From assembly GCA_009782245.1 (NCBI GenBank), contig WRKK01000265.1, forward strand, positions 1 through 8,670: a DNA stretch of 8,670 nt, read 5' to 3'. This document shows positions 1 through 6,112 of the stretch, piece by piece. Source of the DNA: Defluviitaleaceae bacterium (GTDB lineage Bacteria > Bacillota > Clostridia > Lachnospirales > WQUN01). The notes below the pieces were generated by a model that saw only the letters and a program-made list of their open reading frames with translations, had not been told where the DNA came from and did no database searches. A program made the position numbers and the translations under genes. Each line of letters begins with the position of its first letter. Position 1 is the first letter of the stretch.

Positions 1-53
1 GATAATATCCGCCCCTACAACACGCACCCGTAGGGGCGGATATTATCCGCCCG
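1..53. repeat. Perfect 18-bp inverted repeat with GC-rich arms
   Basis: Bases 1-18 and 30-47 are exact reverse complements, separated by an 11-base loop. The right arm runs into a second near-palindrome: GGGCGGATA (34-42), one T, TATCCGCCC (44-52). No T-run follows on either side, so it does not look like an intrinsic terminator. Its shape suggests a dispersed intergenic palindromic repeat (REP or MITE-like). It lies at the window edge and may extend further left. No second copy is visible in this window. Confidence 0.75.
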
Positions 54-109
54 CCATTTTCTGGCATTTGTTCAAATTATCCCATAAAATCTAAGAAAGG
101 AACAAACCA

Positions 110-985
110 ATGCAAAACAACGAAAACGTAAGCGAAATTGTAGCAAAAATTTTCAACTGCACCACCACAGAAATAACGGCAATAAATCCCATAAAAAAGG
201 GAATGACGAACCACTCGTACACTTTTGTCCACCAAAACAAAAAATATATCTTGCGAATGCCTGGCGAAGGCACAAACAAGCTAATCGACCGCCAAAAAGA
301 GTACGATGTCTACCAAAAAATTATTCCGCTGGATATAGCGGACGAAATTATCCACATTGACCCAATTTTGGGCTATAAAATAACGCTGTTTTGGGAAAAC
401 GCCAGAGTTTGCGATGTGCAAAATCCGCAAGATGTCGCCGCATCTATGGCAACGCTGCGAAATTTTCACAACGCAAATTTGACCGTAAAACACAAATTTT
501 GTCCATTTGAAAAGATTGAATTTTACGAAAGTTTGTGGAAAACAAATTCGGAATATGCCGATTATTCCGCTACAAAAAAGGCGGTGCTTTCGCTAAAAAG
601 CCGCTTGCAGCAATATCCCAAGCAAATGGGGCTGGCGCATATCGATGCCGTGCCAGATAATTTTATTTTCATAAACGGCGGCGAGATTCGGCTAATTGAC
701 TGGGAATACTCCGCCATGCAAGACCAACACATTGATATTGCTATGTTTGCGGTGTATGCGATGTACGAAAGGGCGAAAATAGAGCAACTTATCGATGCCT
801 ATTTTTGCGGCGGCTGTCCGCCAGCCACGCGCGGCAAAATTTACGCCTACATAGCAATCTGCGGGCTTTTGTGGAGCAACTGGTGCGAGTACAAAAAGCA
901 GCTAGGCGTGGAGTTCGGCAAGTATGCGTTGGCACAATATCAGTTTGCCAAGGATTATTACGCAATTTTTGAGGAGGAAATTTAA
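110..985 (+). CDS. licA: LicA-type choline kinase (choline/ethanolamine kinase, APH fold)
   Basis: Predicted cytoplasmic kinase of 291 residues that would phosphorylate choline with ATP to give phosphocholine. The N-lobe has GMTNHSY (31-37), then YILRMPGEGT (46-55) and IDRQKEY (59-65), the usual LicA pattern in which an Arg occupies the ILR position and a Glu follows on the next helix. The catalytic loop is H177-I-D179-A-V-P-D-N184 and the metal-binding motif is LIDWEY with D197, so all core residues are present. Length is normal for the family. The start has AAGAAAGGAA about 8 bases upstream. Its stop overlaps the start of a BCCT transporter, which favours choline over an aminoglycoside as substrate. 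In characterised Lic systems phosphocholine is then activated by LicC and transferred to surface glycans by LicD; neither is in the window, but they may lie upstream. Ethanolamine or another amino alcohol remains possible. Confidence 0.82.
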   Translation: MQNNENVSEIVAKIFNCTTTEITAINPIKKGMTNHSYTFVHQNKKYILRMPGEGTNKLIDRQKEYDVYQKIIPLDIADEIIHIDPILGYKITLFWENARVCDVQNPQDVAASMATLRNFHNANLTVKHKFCPFEKIEFYESLWKTNSEYADYSATKKAVLSLKSRLQQYPKQMGLAHIDAVPDNFIFINGGEIRLIDWEYSAMQDQHIDIAMFAVYAMYERAKIEQLIDAYFCGGCPPATRGKIYAYIAICGLLWSNWCEYKKQLGVEFGKYALAQYQFAKDYYAIFEEEI

Positions 986-2556
986 TGAAAGTTGATAAAA
1001 TTTCAATGATAGTGCCGCTGATTTTGATGCTCACGCTTGGCACAATTTTTATCGTTATCCCAGAGCAATCGGAGCTGTTGCTTGGCACAATACGGGCATT
1101 TTTGGGAGATAGCATTGGGATATATTACATTATTTTGGGCGTGTTTATTTTGGGCGTAACGCTGTATATGGCGTTTTCACGGTACGGCAAAATTAGGCTA
1201 GGCAGCACGGAGGACGGCAAGCCAGCGTATAGCAATTTTGCGTGGGGTGCGATGATTTTCACGTCCACGATGGCGGCGGATATAATATTTTTTTCGTTGT
1301 CGGAATGGGCGATGTACGCCACCGAGCCACGGCTGGCGGATTTGGGCGATACGCATTTATGGGCGGCGACTTTTCCGCTGTTTCACTGGGGGCCGATTGC
1401 TTGGAGTTTTTACATAGTTTTGGCGGTTTCGCTGGGTTTCATGCTGCACGTGAGAGGTCGCACGAAAAAGAAATTTTCGGAAGCGTGTCGCCCAATAATT
1501 GGGGCGAGAACGGACGGCATTTTGGGGAAAATAATTGACTTGTTCGCCATTTTCGCCCTTTTGGCAGGAACGGCGACGACGTTTTCGCTGGCGACTCCGC
1601 TGATAGCGGCGGCTGTGGCTCGCATTACCAACATTGAGGCGACCGTTGTGATAACGATTGTGATATTGCTGGTGGTTGCGTTGGTGTGTGCGATTGCCGT
1701 TTTGGCGGGCATGAAAGGTATTTCCAAGTTGGCGAACATTGTGGTTTACATATTTTTTGCGTTGCTGTTGTATTTCCTATTTTTGGGCGGCGAAACTCGG
1801 TTTATTTTGGAAATGGGCGTTGCAAGTTTGGGCAATTTGGCGCAAAATTTCGTCAGCATGGCAACCTGGACAGACCCTCTGCGAGAGAACGAATTTCCGC
1901 AAAACTGGACGATATTTTATTGGGCGTATTGGATGGCGTGGTGCGTGGCGACACCGTTTTTCATTGGCATGATAAGCAAGGGTCGCACGATAAAAAACAC
2001 GGTGCTGGGCGGCTATTTTTGGGGGCTTGCTGGCACATTTTCGTCATTTATAATTTTGGGCAATTATGGGCTGGCACAACAGGCACGGCACGGCGTGGAC
2101 ACCGCCGCCGCAATTTACGCTGGCGTGGACATTTCGTATGCAATAATCGGCATATTTGAAACGCTGCCGTTGCCAACATTGGCTATTTTGCTGTTGGCGG
2201 TTACAATGATAATGTTCTACGCCACCACATTTGATGCGTTGACGATGGTTGTGTCCAACTATTCGTATCAGGAATTAAAGGGGAACGAAGAGCCGAGCCG
2301 CAAAGTGCGGGTATTTTGGCTGTTGCTGTTTATCGTTTTCCCGATAGGGCTGATTTTTTCGGAGAGTGCGTTGAATAATTTGCAGAGCGTGGCTATTATA
2401 GCGGCTTTTCCTATTGGGATTATTGTTTTGGTTATTGTGGCGGGGTTTTTTCGAGATGCGGGGCAAAGTCTTAAAACCGTGGGCGCTGCCCACACCCGCC
2501 AGGGCGCTGCCCTGGACCCGCAAGGGACTTCGCCCCTTGACCCCGTAAAATTTTAA
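985..2556 (+). CDS. BCCT-family transporter (choline/betaine/carnitine type)
   Basis: Inner-membrane carrier of 523 residues with about 12 hydrophobic segments. Family marks are FHWGPIAWSFY and the TM8 signature WTIFYWAYWMAW followed by ISKGRTI, whose tryptophans form the substrate aromatic box in BetP and CaiT. The TM3 region (MAADIIFFSLSEWAMYATEP) lacks the Gly-rich stretch of Na+-coupled BetP, and FHWGP, LATPL and FPQNWTIFYWA recall CaiT, so sodium dependence is uncertain. Starts at ATG 985 inside TAATG, with GAGGAGG at 971-977 within the kinase gene, implying coupled translation. With a choline kinase next door, choline is the likeliest substrate, filling the role LicB has elsewhere. By comparison with CaiT the natural end is near FFRDAGQSLK (residue ~497). 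The following 26 residues (TVGAAHTRQG...) come from the dispersed repeat at 2470-2556, which also provides the TAA stop. Confidence 0.9.
   Translation: MKVDKISMIVPLILMLTLGTIFIVIPEQSELLLGTIRAFLGDSIGIYYIILGVFILGVTLYMAFSRYGKIRLGSTEDGKPAYSNFAWGAMIFTSTMAADIIFFSLSEWAMYATEPRLADLGDTHLWAATFPLFHWGPIAWSFYIVLAVSLGFMLHVRGRTKKKFSEACRPIIGARTDGILGKIIDLFAIFALLAGTATTFSLATPLIAAAVARITNIEATVVITIVILLVVALVCAIAVLAGMKGISKLANIVVYIFFALLLYFLFLGGETRFILEMGVASLGNLAQNFVSMATWTDPLRENEFPQNWTIFYWAYWMAWCVATPFFIGMISKGRTIKNTVLGGYFWGLAGTFSSFIILGNYGLAQQARHGVDTAAAIYAGVDISYAIIGIFETLPLPTLAILLLAVTMIMFYATTFDALTMVVSNYSYQELKGNEEPSRKVRVFWLLLFIVFPIGLIFSESALNNLQSVAIIAAFPIGIIVLVIVAGFFRDAGQSLKTVGAAHTRQGAALDPQGTSPLDPVKF
2470..2556 (+). repeat. 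Three-hairpin dispersed repeat, copy A, inside the BCCT gene 3' end
   Basis: The core 2470-2543 matches copy B at 7292-7364 on the same strand: the first 30 bases are identical and I count about 67 of 74 overall, with one single-base indel. It forms three hairpins in a row: GTGGGC-GCT-GCCCAC (2479-2493), CCAGGGC-GCT-GCCCTGG (2499-2515) and CAAGGG/CCCTTG (2521-2539). Outer ends TTAAAA (2471-2476) and TTTTAA (2551-2556) are inverted, weaker than in copy B. The element is read in frame as the C-terminus of the transporter, and its right end contains the stop codon. Confidence 0.88.
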
Positions 2557-2564
2557 TTTTTAAC

Positions 2565-2602
2565 AAAAACAAGCGGCAGATTTCAGTCTGCCGCTTGTTT
2601 TT
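2565..2602. terminator. Bidirectional intrinsic terminator between convergent genes
   Basis: A perfect 16-bp stem, AAAAACAAGCGGCAGA (2565-2580) pairing with 2587-2602, around the six-base loop TTTCAG. On the + strand it ends in TTTTTT just after the transporter; on the - strand GCTTGTTTTTG follows the stop of the secreted-protein gene. Position and symmetry fit termination of both convergent units. Confidence 0.93.
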
Positions 2603-2607
2603 TGTTG

Positions 2608-5600
2608 CTATGAATTTGTTTCGTCTGTTTCGGTTTCATCTGTTTCGGATTCGTCTGTTTCGGTTTCGTTAGTTTCGGTTTCGTCAACTTCGGATTCGTT
2701 AACTTCGGTTTCGTCTGTTTCGGTTTCGCCAACTTCGGTTTCGTCAACTTCGGTTTCGTCTGTTTCGGTTTCGTCCGTTTCGGATTCGTCAACTTCGGTT
2801 TCGTCTGTTTCGGATTCGTCAACTTCGGATTCGTCAACTTCGGATTCGTCTGTTTCGGATTCGTCAACTTCGGTTTCGTCCGTTTCGGATTCGTCAGTTT
2901 CGGTTTCGTCAGTTTCGGTTTCGTCAGTTTCGGTTTCGTCAGTTTCGGTTTCGTCTGTTTCGGTTTCGTCAACTTCGGTTTCGTCAATTTCAGTTTCGTC
3001 AACTTCGGTTTCGTCCGTTTCGGTTTCGTCAACTTCGGATTCGTCCGTTTCGGATTCGTCCGTTTCGGATTCGTCCGTTTCGGTTTCGTCCGTTTCGGTT
3101 TCGTCAACTTCAGTTTCGTCAACTTCGGTTTCGTCCGTTTCGGTTTCGTCAACTTCGTCTTCGTCAACTTCAGTTTCGTCAACTTCGTCTTCGTCAACTT
3201 CCTCTTCGTCAACTTCCTCTTCCTCTTCTAACTCGTCAACTTCAAGCAACCCTAACAAAAAGCTAAAATCTTCTGGATATTCCTCTTCAAAATTTGGCTC
3301 TTCGTCAAGGGTAAAATTAGTTGAGGGGGCTTGCCATATTGTGCCAGCCGTAACTCTTGATAAAACTGGCAAACTGGCTATTCCGCTCCTAATTTCCCAA
3401 ATGCTGGTGTCAAAGTTAAATTGCCGCCACCAGTCTATATCATTCAGGTTGTTGCCGTTTACGTTGCCGTTGCCGTTTTCTCCGTTTCCGTTTTCGCCGT
3501 TTCCGTTTCCGTTTCCGTTCCCGTTTTCGCCGTTTCCGTTTCCGTTTCCGTTCCCATTGTTCCCGTTTCCGTTCCCGTTCCCATTGTTGCCGTTGCCGTT
3601 GTTATCGTTGCCATTCCAGACATCTCCGTTGTCGTTGCCGTTCCTTGCGCGAACGGTTTCGCCGTTTACGAGAATATCTGGGTGGGCAAAGATAAGCCCG
3701 ACATCGCCGTTGTTGGTGCCTATTGCTGCGTTGGTGCTACCTGTGCCGCTGACGGCTGTATTTAAGGCTACAAGGTAACTTGCGTTGCCGTAATTAAGCC
3801 CAATAAGTCCGCCAGTGTTAGTGCCGCCCTCCACAGTGCCGCCCTCTATAGCGCCGTCTGCGTTTAAGGCTCTGATAGAAGTGTACGCCATGGTAAGAGT
3901 GCCGCTGTTAAGCCCAACAAGTCCGCCAACGTTGCCGCCGCCGACCATTACGCCGTCTGCGCCGCCCTCGCCGCTACCAACTCGGGCTGTGCTGTACGAA
4001 TTTCTGATAGTACCGTGGTTTATGCCAGCAATTCCGCCAACATTGCCCGATTGTCCTGGCAGGGCGTGAATGTGAACTGTTCCGTTTACGAAAGTTTCGT
4101 CTACTGTTGCACCCTCGTCAAGTTGCCCGACAATGCCGCCAGATACCAGCAATGCAGGGTGAGACGCAATAGTGCCGTTAAATCCACTACGCAATATTTG
4201 GCTACCCGCATGGGAAATCCCCGCTAAGCCGCCAGCAATTCCGCCAAAACCTGCGATTGATCCGTTAAAGAAAACATTGCTTAAAGTTCCGTAGTTATGT
4301 GCGGCGATACCCGCAACTGGGTACGCTGGTGCGCCACCCGCTACAGTTCCCTCTAAATGCAGGTTTCTAACTGTGGCGTTTGCGGTAACTGTGCCAAATA
4401 ACGCTGATGCGGTGGTGTTTGTTATGCCACCCGCAAGAATCATATGGTTGTTACCGTTAAAATCGCCGTCCAGGATAGGTATTACTGTGTTGTTTGCGGT
4501 TATTGGGTTCATTAGCACAAAATCCATGCCTGTAACATCGTTGTAAATTAGCCAGTTAAGCTGCATTGTGTTGCTAATTTGCCGAACACCGTCAACCAGC
4601 GGCGGCTCTTCATAGTTGGGCGGAGTAGTTTCGTTGCCGTTGCCGCCATTTCCGCCGCCGCCACCGCCGCCATTTCCGCCGCCGCCAACATTGTTGCCGC
4701 CATTGCCGCCGCCGTTTACTGGCGGTGCTACTGGTGCTGTTGGCTCTTCGGGGCTTTCTGGGATACTTGGCTGTGTTGTAAGCGGTGGCGTTGTTGCGGT
4801 TTGCTCGGATTCGTCAGGTTCTTCTGCTTGTGCGGCTTCTTCTGCCTCTCTTACTAATTCTTCGGCACGGTCTACCGCTGCAATGTATAATTCTTCATCG
4901 TCTGGCAAAACGCCGATTTCAACCAGCAATTCCCAAAAATCCAATATAGCTTGCAAAACAAACAACGATACTGTTTCAAGGTCTAAATCGTTAATTTGAA
5001 TGTTTAGGAAGAAAACAAGCGGAAGTTCCTCGGTTTCTTCGGTTTCTTCGGTTTCGTCTGTTTCGTCTGTTTCGTCTGTTTCGTCTGTTTCGTTGGAATC
5101 TTCTTCCGATTCTTCGGTTTCGTCTGTTTCGTCCGTTTCGTCTGTTTCGCCAGCCTGTTCGGCAGGTGGGTCAAGTTCTGCTAATTCTTCCAATAAATCC
5201 CATGAAAGAGTCATAACTTGCCCTTGTGCCAGCGGAATATTGTTAATAAAGCCGTTGCCTGCTAACATTGTAACATTTGTTGTGCCGTCTTCGGCAATTT
5301 CAACAGCAAATAATCCGCCGCTTATGGTAACTATTTCATCGCCAATAAGTAATTCCAAAATAGGAGATACGCCATTTAGAGCATTTACTAGCACTGTGCC
5401 GCTATTTATTATCAAATCTGGTGGTTCTTCGCCAGAGCCTAAAGTTACGTTAGATTGGCTGTTTATCAGTACTGTTGGGCCGTCTGCGTAAAGTTGCACA
5501 GATACCTGCGTATTTGCCCCAACAGAAATTGTGTCGCCTGCTTGTAATTGCCGCTCGTCATCGATAGTAACGATTAGCCCAGTATCTGCAATGATTGTTA

Positions 5601-5907
5601 AGTTGTCGCCGTTAATATTGTTGATAGTTACGGGGTCTAATTCTTCTTCTAGTTCCTCTGGTTCTTCTGGTTCTTCCAGATTTTCTAATTCTTCTGGTAG
5701 GTTTTCTTCGGTTTCGGTTTCGCCTGCCTGTTCGGCAGACAGGTCTATTTCGTCTGTTTCGTCTAATAAATCGGTGTCTTCAACCAGATTAGTTTGCGTG
5801 TCCAGTTCTTCGCCGTTTTCGGCGGCAAACGTTGGCACAGAAAAGTTTAGCATCATACAAAAAGCTAGAAAAAAAGCCAAATGTTGACGTATATTTTTTT
5901 TGAACAA
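2608..5907 (-). CDS. Large acidic secreted protein: FecR-like domain, GLUG-type repeats, Asp/Glu/Thr pentapeptide tail
   Basis: Protein of 1099 residues, not recognised as a named protein. Start is TTG at 5907-5905, preceded by AGGAGG with a 7-base spacer; no ATG is better placed. Residues 1-28 form a Sec signal peptide (MFKKNIRQH, hydrophobic core, cut near TFA|A). Then: acidic segment 30-92; FecR-like beta domain ~96-235 (QAGDTISVG, INSGTVLV, ISGGLFAVEI, MLAGNG); Asp-Glu-Thr run 251-295; helical segment ~300-360; Pro/Thr and Gly-rich linker 361-425; GLUG-type repeats ~440-745 (GGIAGINHGTIRNSYS, VGGLVGLNSGTL, GGLIGLNYGNAS); Asn-Gly linker 756-818; a W...FDTSIWEIRSGIASLPVL module (827-849); and an acidic tail 868-1099. 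No LPXTG, SLH domain or C-terminal membrane anchor is visible, so surface attachment is unexplained. An adhesin or matrix role is inference only. The bidirectional terminator lies just downstream. Confidence 0.9.
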   Translation of the reverse strand: MFKKNIRQHLAFFLAFCMMLNFSVPTFAAENGEELDTQTNLVEDTDLLDETDEIDLSAEQAGETETEENLPEELENLEEPEEPEELEEELDPVTINNINGDNLTIIADTGLIVTIDDERQLQAGDTISVGANTQVSVQLYADGPTVLINSQSNVTLGSGEEPPDLIINSGTVLVNALNGVSPILELLIGDEIVTISGGLFAVEIAEDGTTNVTMLAGNGFINNIPLAQGQVMTLSWDLLEELAELDPPAEQAGETDETDETDETEESEEDSNETDETDETDETDETEETEETEELPLVFFLNIQINDLDLETVSLFVLQAILDFWELLVEIGVLPDDEELYIAAVDRAEELVREAEEAAQAEEPDESEQTATTPPLTTQPSIPESPEEPTAPVAPPVNGGGNGGNNVGGGGNGGGGGGGNGGNGNETTPPNYEEPPLVDGVRQISNTMQLNWLIYNDVTGMDFVLMNPITANNTVIPILDGDFNGNNHMILAGGITNTTASALFGTVTANATVRNLHLEGTVAGGAPAYPVAGIAAHNYGTLSNVFFNGSIAGFGGIAGGLAGISHAGSQILRSGFNGTIASHPALLVSGGIVGQLDEGATVDETFVNGTVHIHALPGQSGNVGGIAGINHGTIRNSYSTARVGSGEGGADGVMVGGGNVGGLVGLNSGTLTMAYTSIRALNADGAIEGGTVEGGTNTGGLIGLNYGNASYLVALNTAVSGTGSTNAAIGTNNGDVGLIFAHPDILVNGETVRARNGNDNGDVWNGNDNNGNGNNGNGNGNGNNGNGNGNGNGENGNGNGNGNGENGNGENGNGNVNGNNLNDIDWWRQFNFDTSIWEIRSGIASLPVLSRVTAGTIWQAPSTNFTLDEEPNFEEEYPEDFSFLLGLLEVDELEEEEEVDEEEVDEDEVDETEVDEDEVDETETDETEVDETEVDETETDETETDESETDESETDESEVDETETDETEVDETEIDETEVDETETDETETDETETDETETDETETDESETDETEVDESETDESEVDESEVDESETDETEVDESETDETETDETEVDETEVGETETDETEVNESEVDETETNETETDESETDETETDETNS
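2611..3225 (-). repeat. 15-bp tandem repeat array encoding E-(T/V)-D-E-(T/S) pentapeptides
   Basis: Read on the - strand, about 40 near-identical 15-base units (GAA ACA/GTT GAC GAA ACN) encode the C-terminal ~200 residues of the secreted protein. Variation is nearly limited to Thr/Val at unit position 2 and Thr/Ser at position 5. The upstream part (residues ~895-920) is more degenerate (EEEVDEDEVD). Such an array should change length easily by recombination or slippage. The +1 frame is also open through the array (to 2583), reading Lys-Thr-Lys/Pro-type basic sequence. Confidence 0.92.
3448..3642 (-). repeat. Asn-Gly low-complexity repeat within the secreted protein
   Basis: Six-base AAC-GGN-type units encode N-G dipeptides with a few N-G-E variants, residues ~756-818. 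The stretch separates the GLUG-type repeats from a W/FD...LPVL module that normally follows GLUG repeats directly, so it looks like an expanded linker. Confidence 0.85.
4633..4713 (-). repeat. Gly/Asn-rich linker repeat in the secreted protein
   Basis: Codes for residues ~399-425, a run of Gly with scattered Asn, right after a Pro/Thr-rich segment. It reads as a flexible spacer between the FecR-like half and the GLUG-type half. Confidence 0.8.
5023..5166 (-). repeat. 9-bp Asp-Glu-Thr tandem repeat in the secreted protein
   Basis: Units of GAC GAA ACN encode D-E-T triplets, with E-E-T and E-S variants, at residues ~248-295. This is a second acidic low-complexity block, with shorter periodicity than the 15-base array at the C-terminus. 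Confidence 0.85.
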
Positions 5908-5927
5908 AATATTTCCTCCTTAGTGGG

Positions 5928-5941
5928 GGGGAATAATCCCC
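5928..5941 (-). other. Small leader hairpin just before the ribosome binding site
   Basis: On the - strand GGGGA and TCCCC pair around a four-base loop, 7 bases upstream of the AGGAGG that serves the secreted-protein gene. The + strand shows a 7-G run (5925-5931). Any effect on translation is untested. Confidence 0.45.
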
Positions 5942-5959
5942 TAAATGATAAGTTTACTT

Positions 5960-6010
5960 TAGTTACCACACTAAAATCAACAAGCCGGTATAATTTTAGC
6001 ATGGTTACTA
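5960..6010 (-). repeat. Structured hairpin 1 of a tandem pair (leader of the secreted-protein gene)
   Basis: In the - strand RNA, 5999-6010 plus 5993-5998 pair with 5960-5971 plus 5972-5977: 17 of 18 positions, including U-G and G-U wobbles and one A-A mismatch. The loop is the 15 bases 5978-5992. Its core 5971-6000 is a direct repeat of 6042-6071 (28 of 30 bases identical, 71 bases apart). On the + strand the wobbles become mismatches, which favours a - strand RNA. No U-run follows, so it is not a terminator. Confidence 0.75.
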
Positions 6011-6032
6011 ATACCGTTTTGTTGCACTTTTT

Positions 6033-6079
6033 GCAACCTTGCCAAAATCAACAAGCCAGTATAATTTTAGCAAGGTTGC
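6033..6079 (-). repeat. Structured hairpin 2 of a tandem pair (downstream of rplA)
   Basis: In the - strand RNA, GCAACCUUGC (6079-6070) pairs perfectly with GCAAGGUUGC (6042-6033). A U-G wobble (6069/6043) and AAAAU/AUUUU then continue the helix to 16 pairs. The 15-base loop (6049-6063) differs from that of hairpin 1 at one base. The arm 6033-6037 can instead pair with 6021-6025, giving a competing small hairpin. The rest of 5908-6112 shows no gene and no convincing promoter. Confidence 0.78.
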
Positions 6080-6112
6080 GGTTATTTTGATTTTATTGAT
6101 TTTGTTGCGTTT

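Noticed and set aside
1..60. Terminator for a gene upstream of the window
   Set aside because: Stable stem but no T-run on either strand.
2583..3212. A 209-residue Lys/Thr/Pro-rich gene on the - strand
   Set aside because: It is the +1 frame of the acidic repeat array, with no signal or start of its own. It is kept only as a frameshift observation.
3341..5887. Several + strand open frames rich in Pro, Ser or Val opposite the secreted-protein gene
   Set aside because: They mirror low-complexity codons on the real strand and lack ribosome binding sites and recognisable domains.
5989..6065. TATAAT boxes on the + strand inside the two hairpins (5989-5994 and 6060-6065)
   Set aside because: Neither has a -35 box at a suitable distance, and no + strand gene follows.
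5971..6071. CRISPR-like pair of 30-base repeats with a ~41-base spacer
   Set aside because: There are only two copies, no cas genes are nearby, and the pairing arms extend into the supposed spacer. They are structured hairpins.
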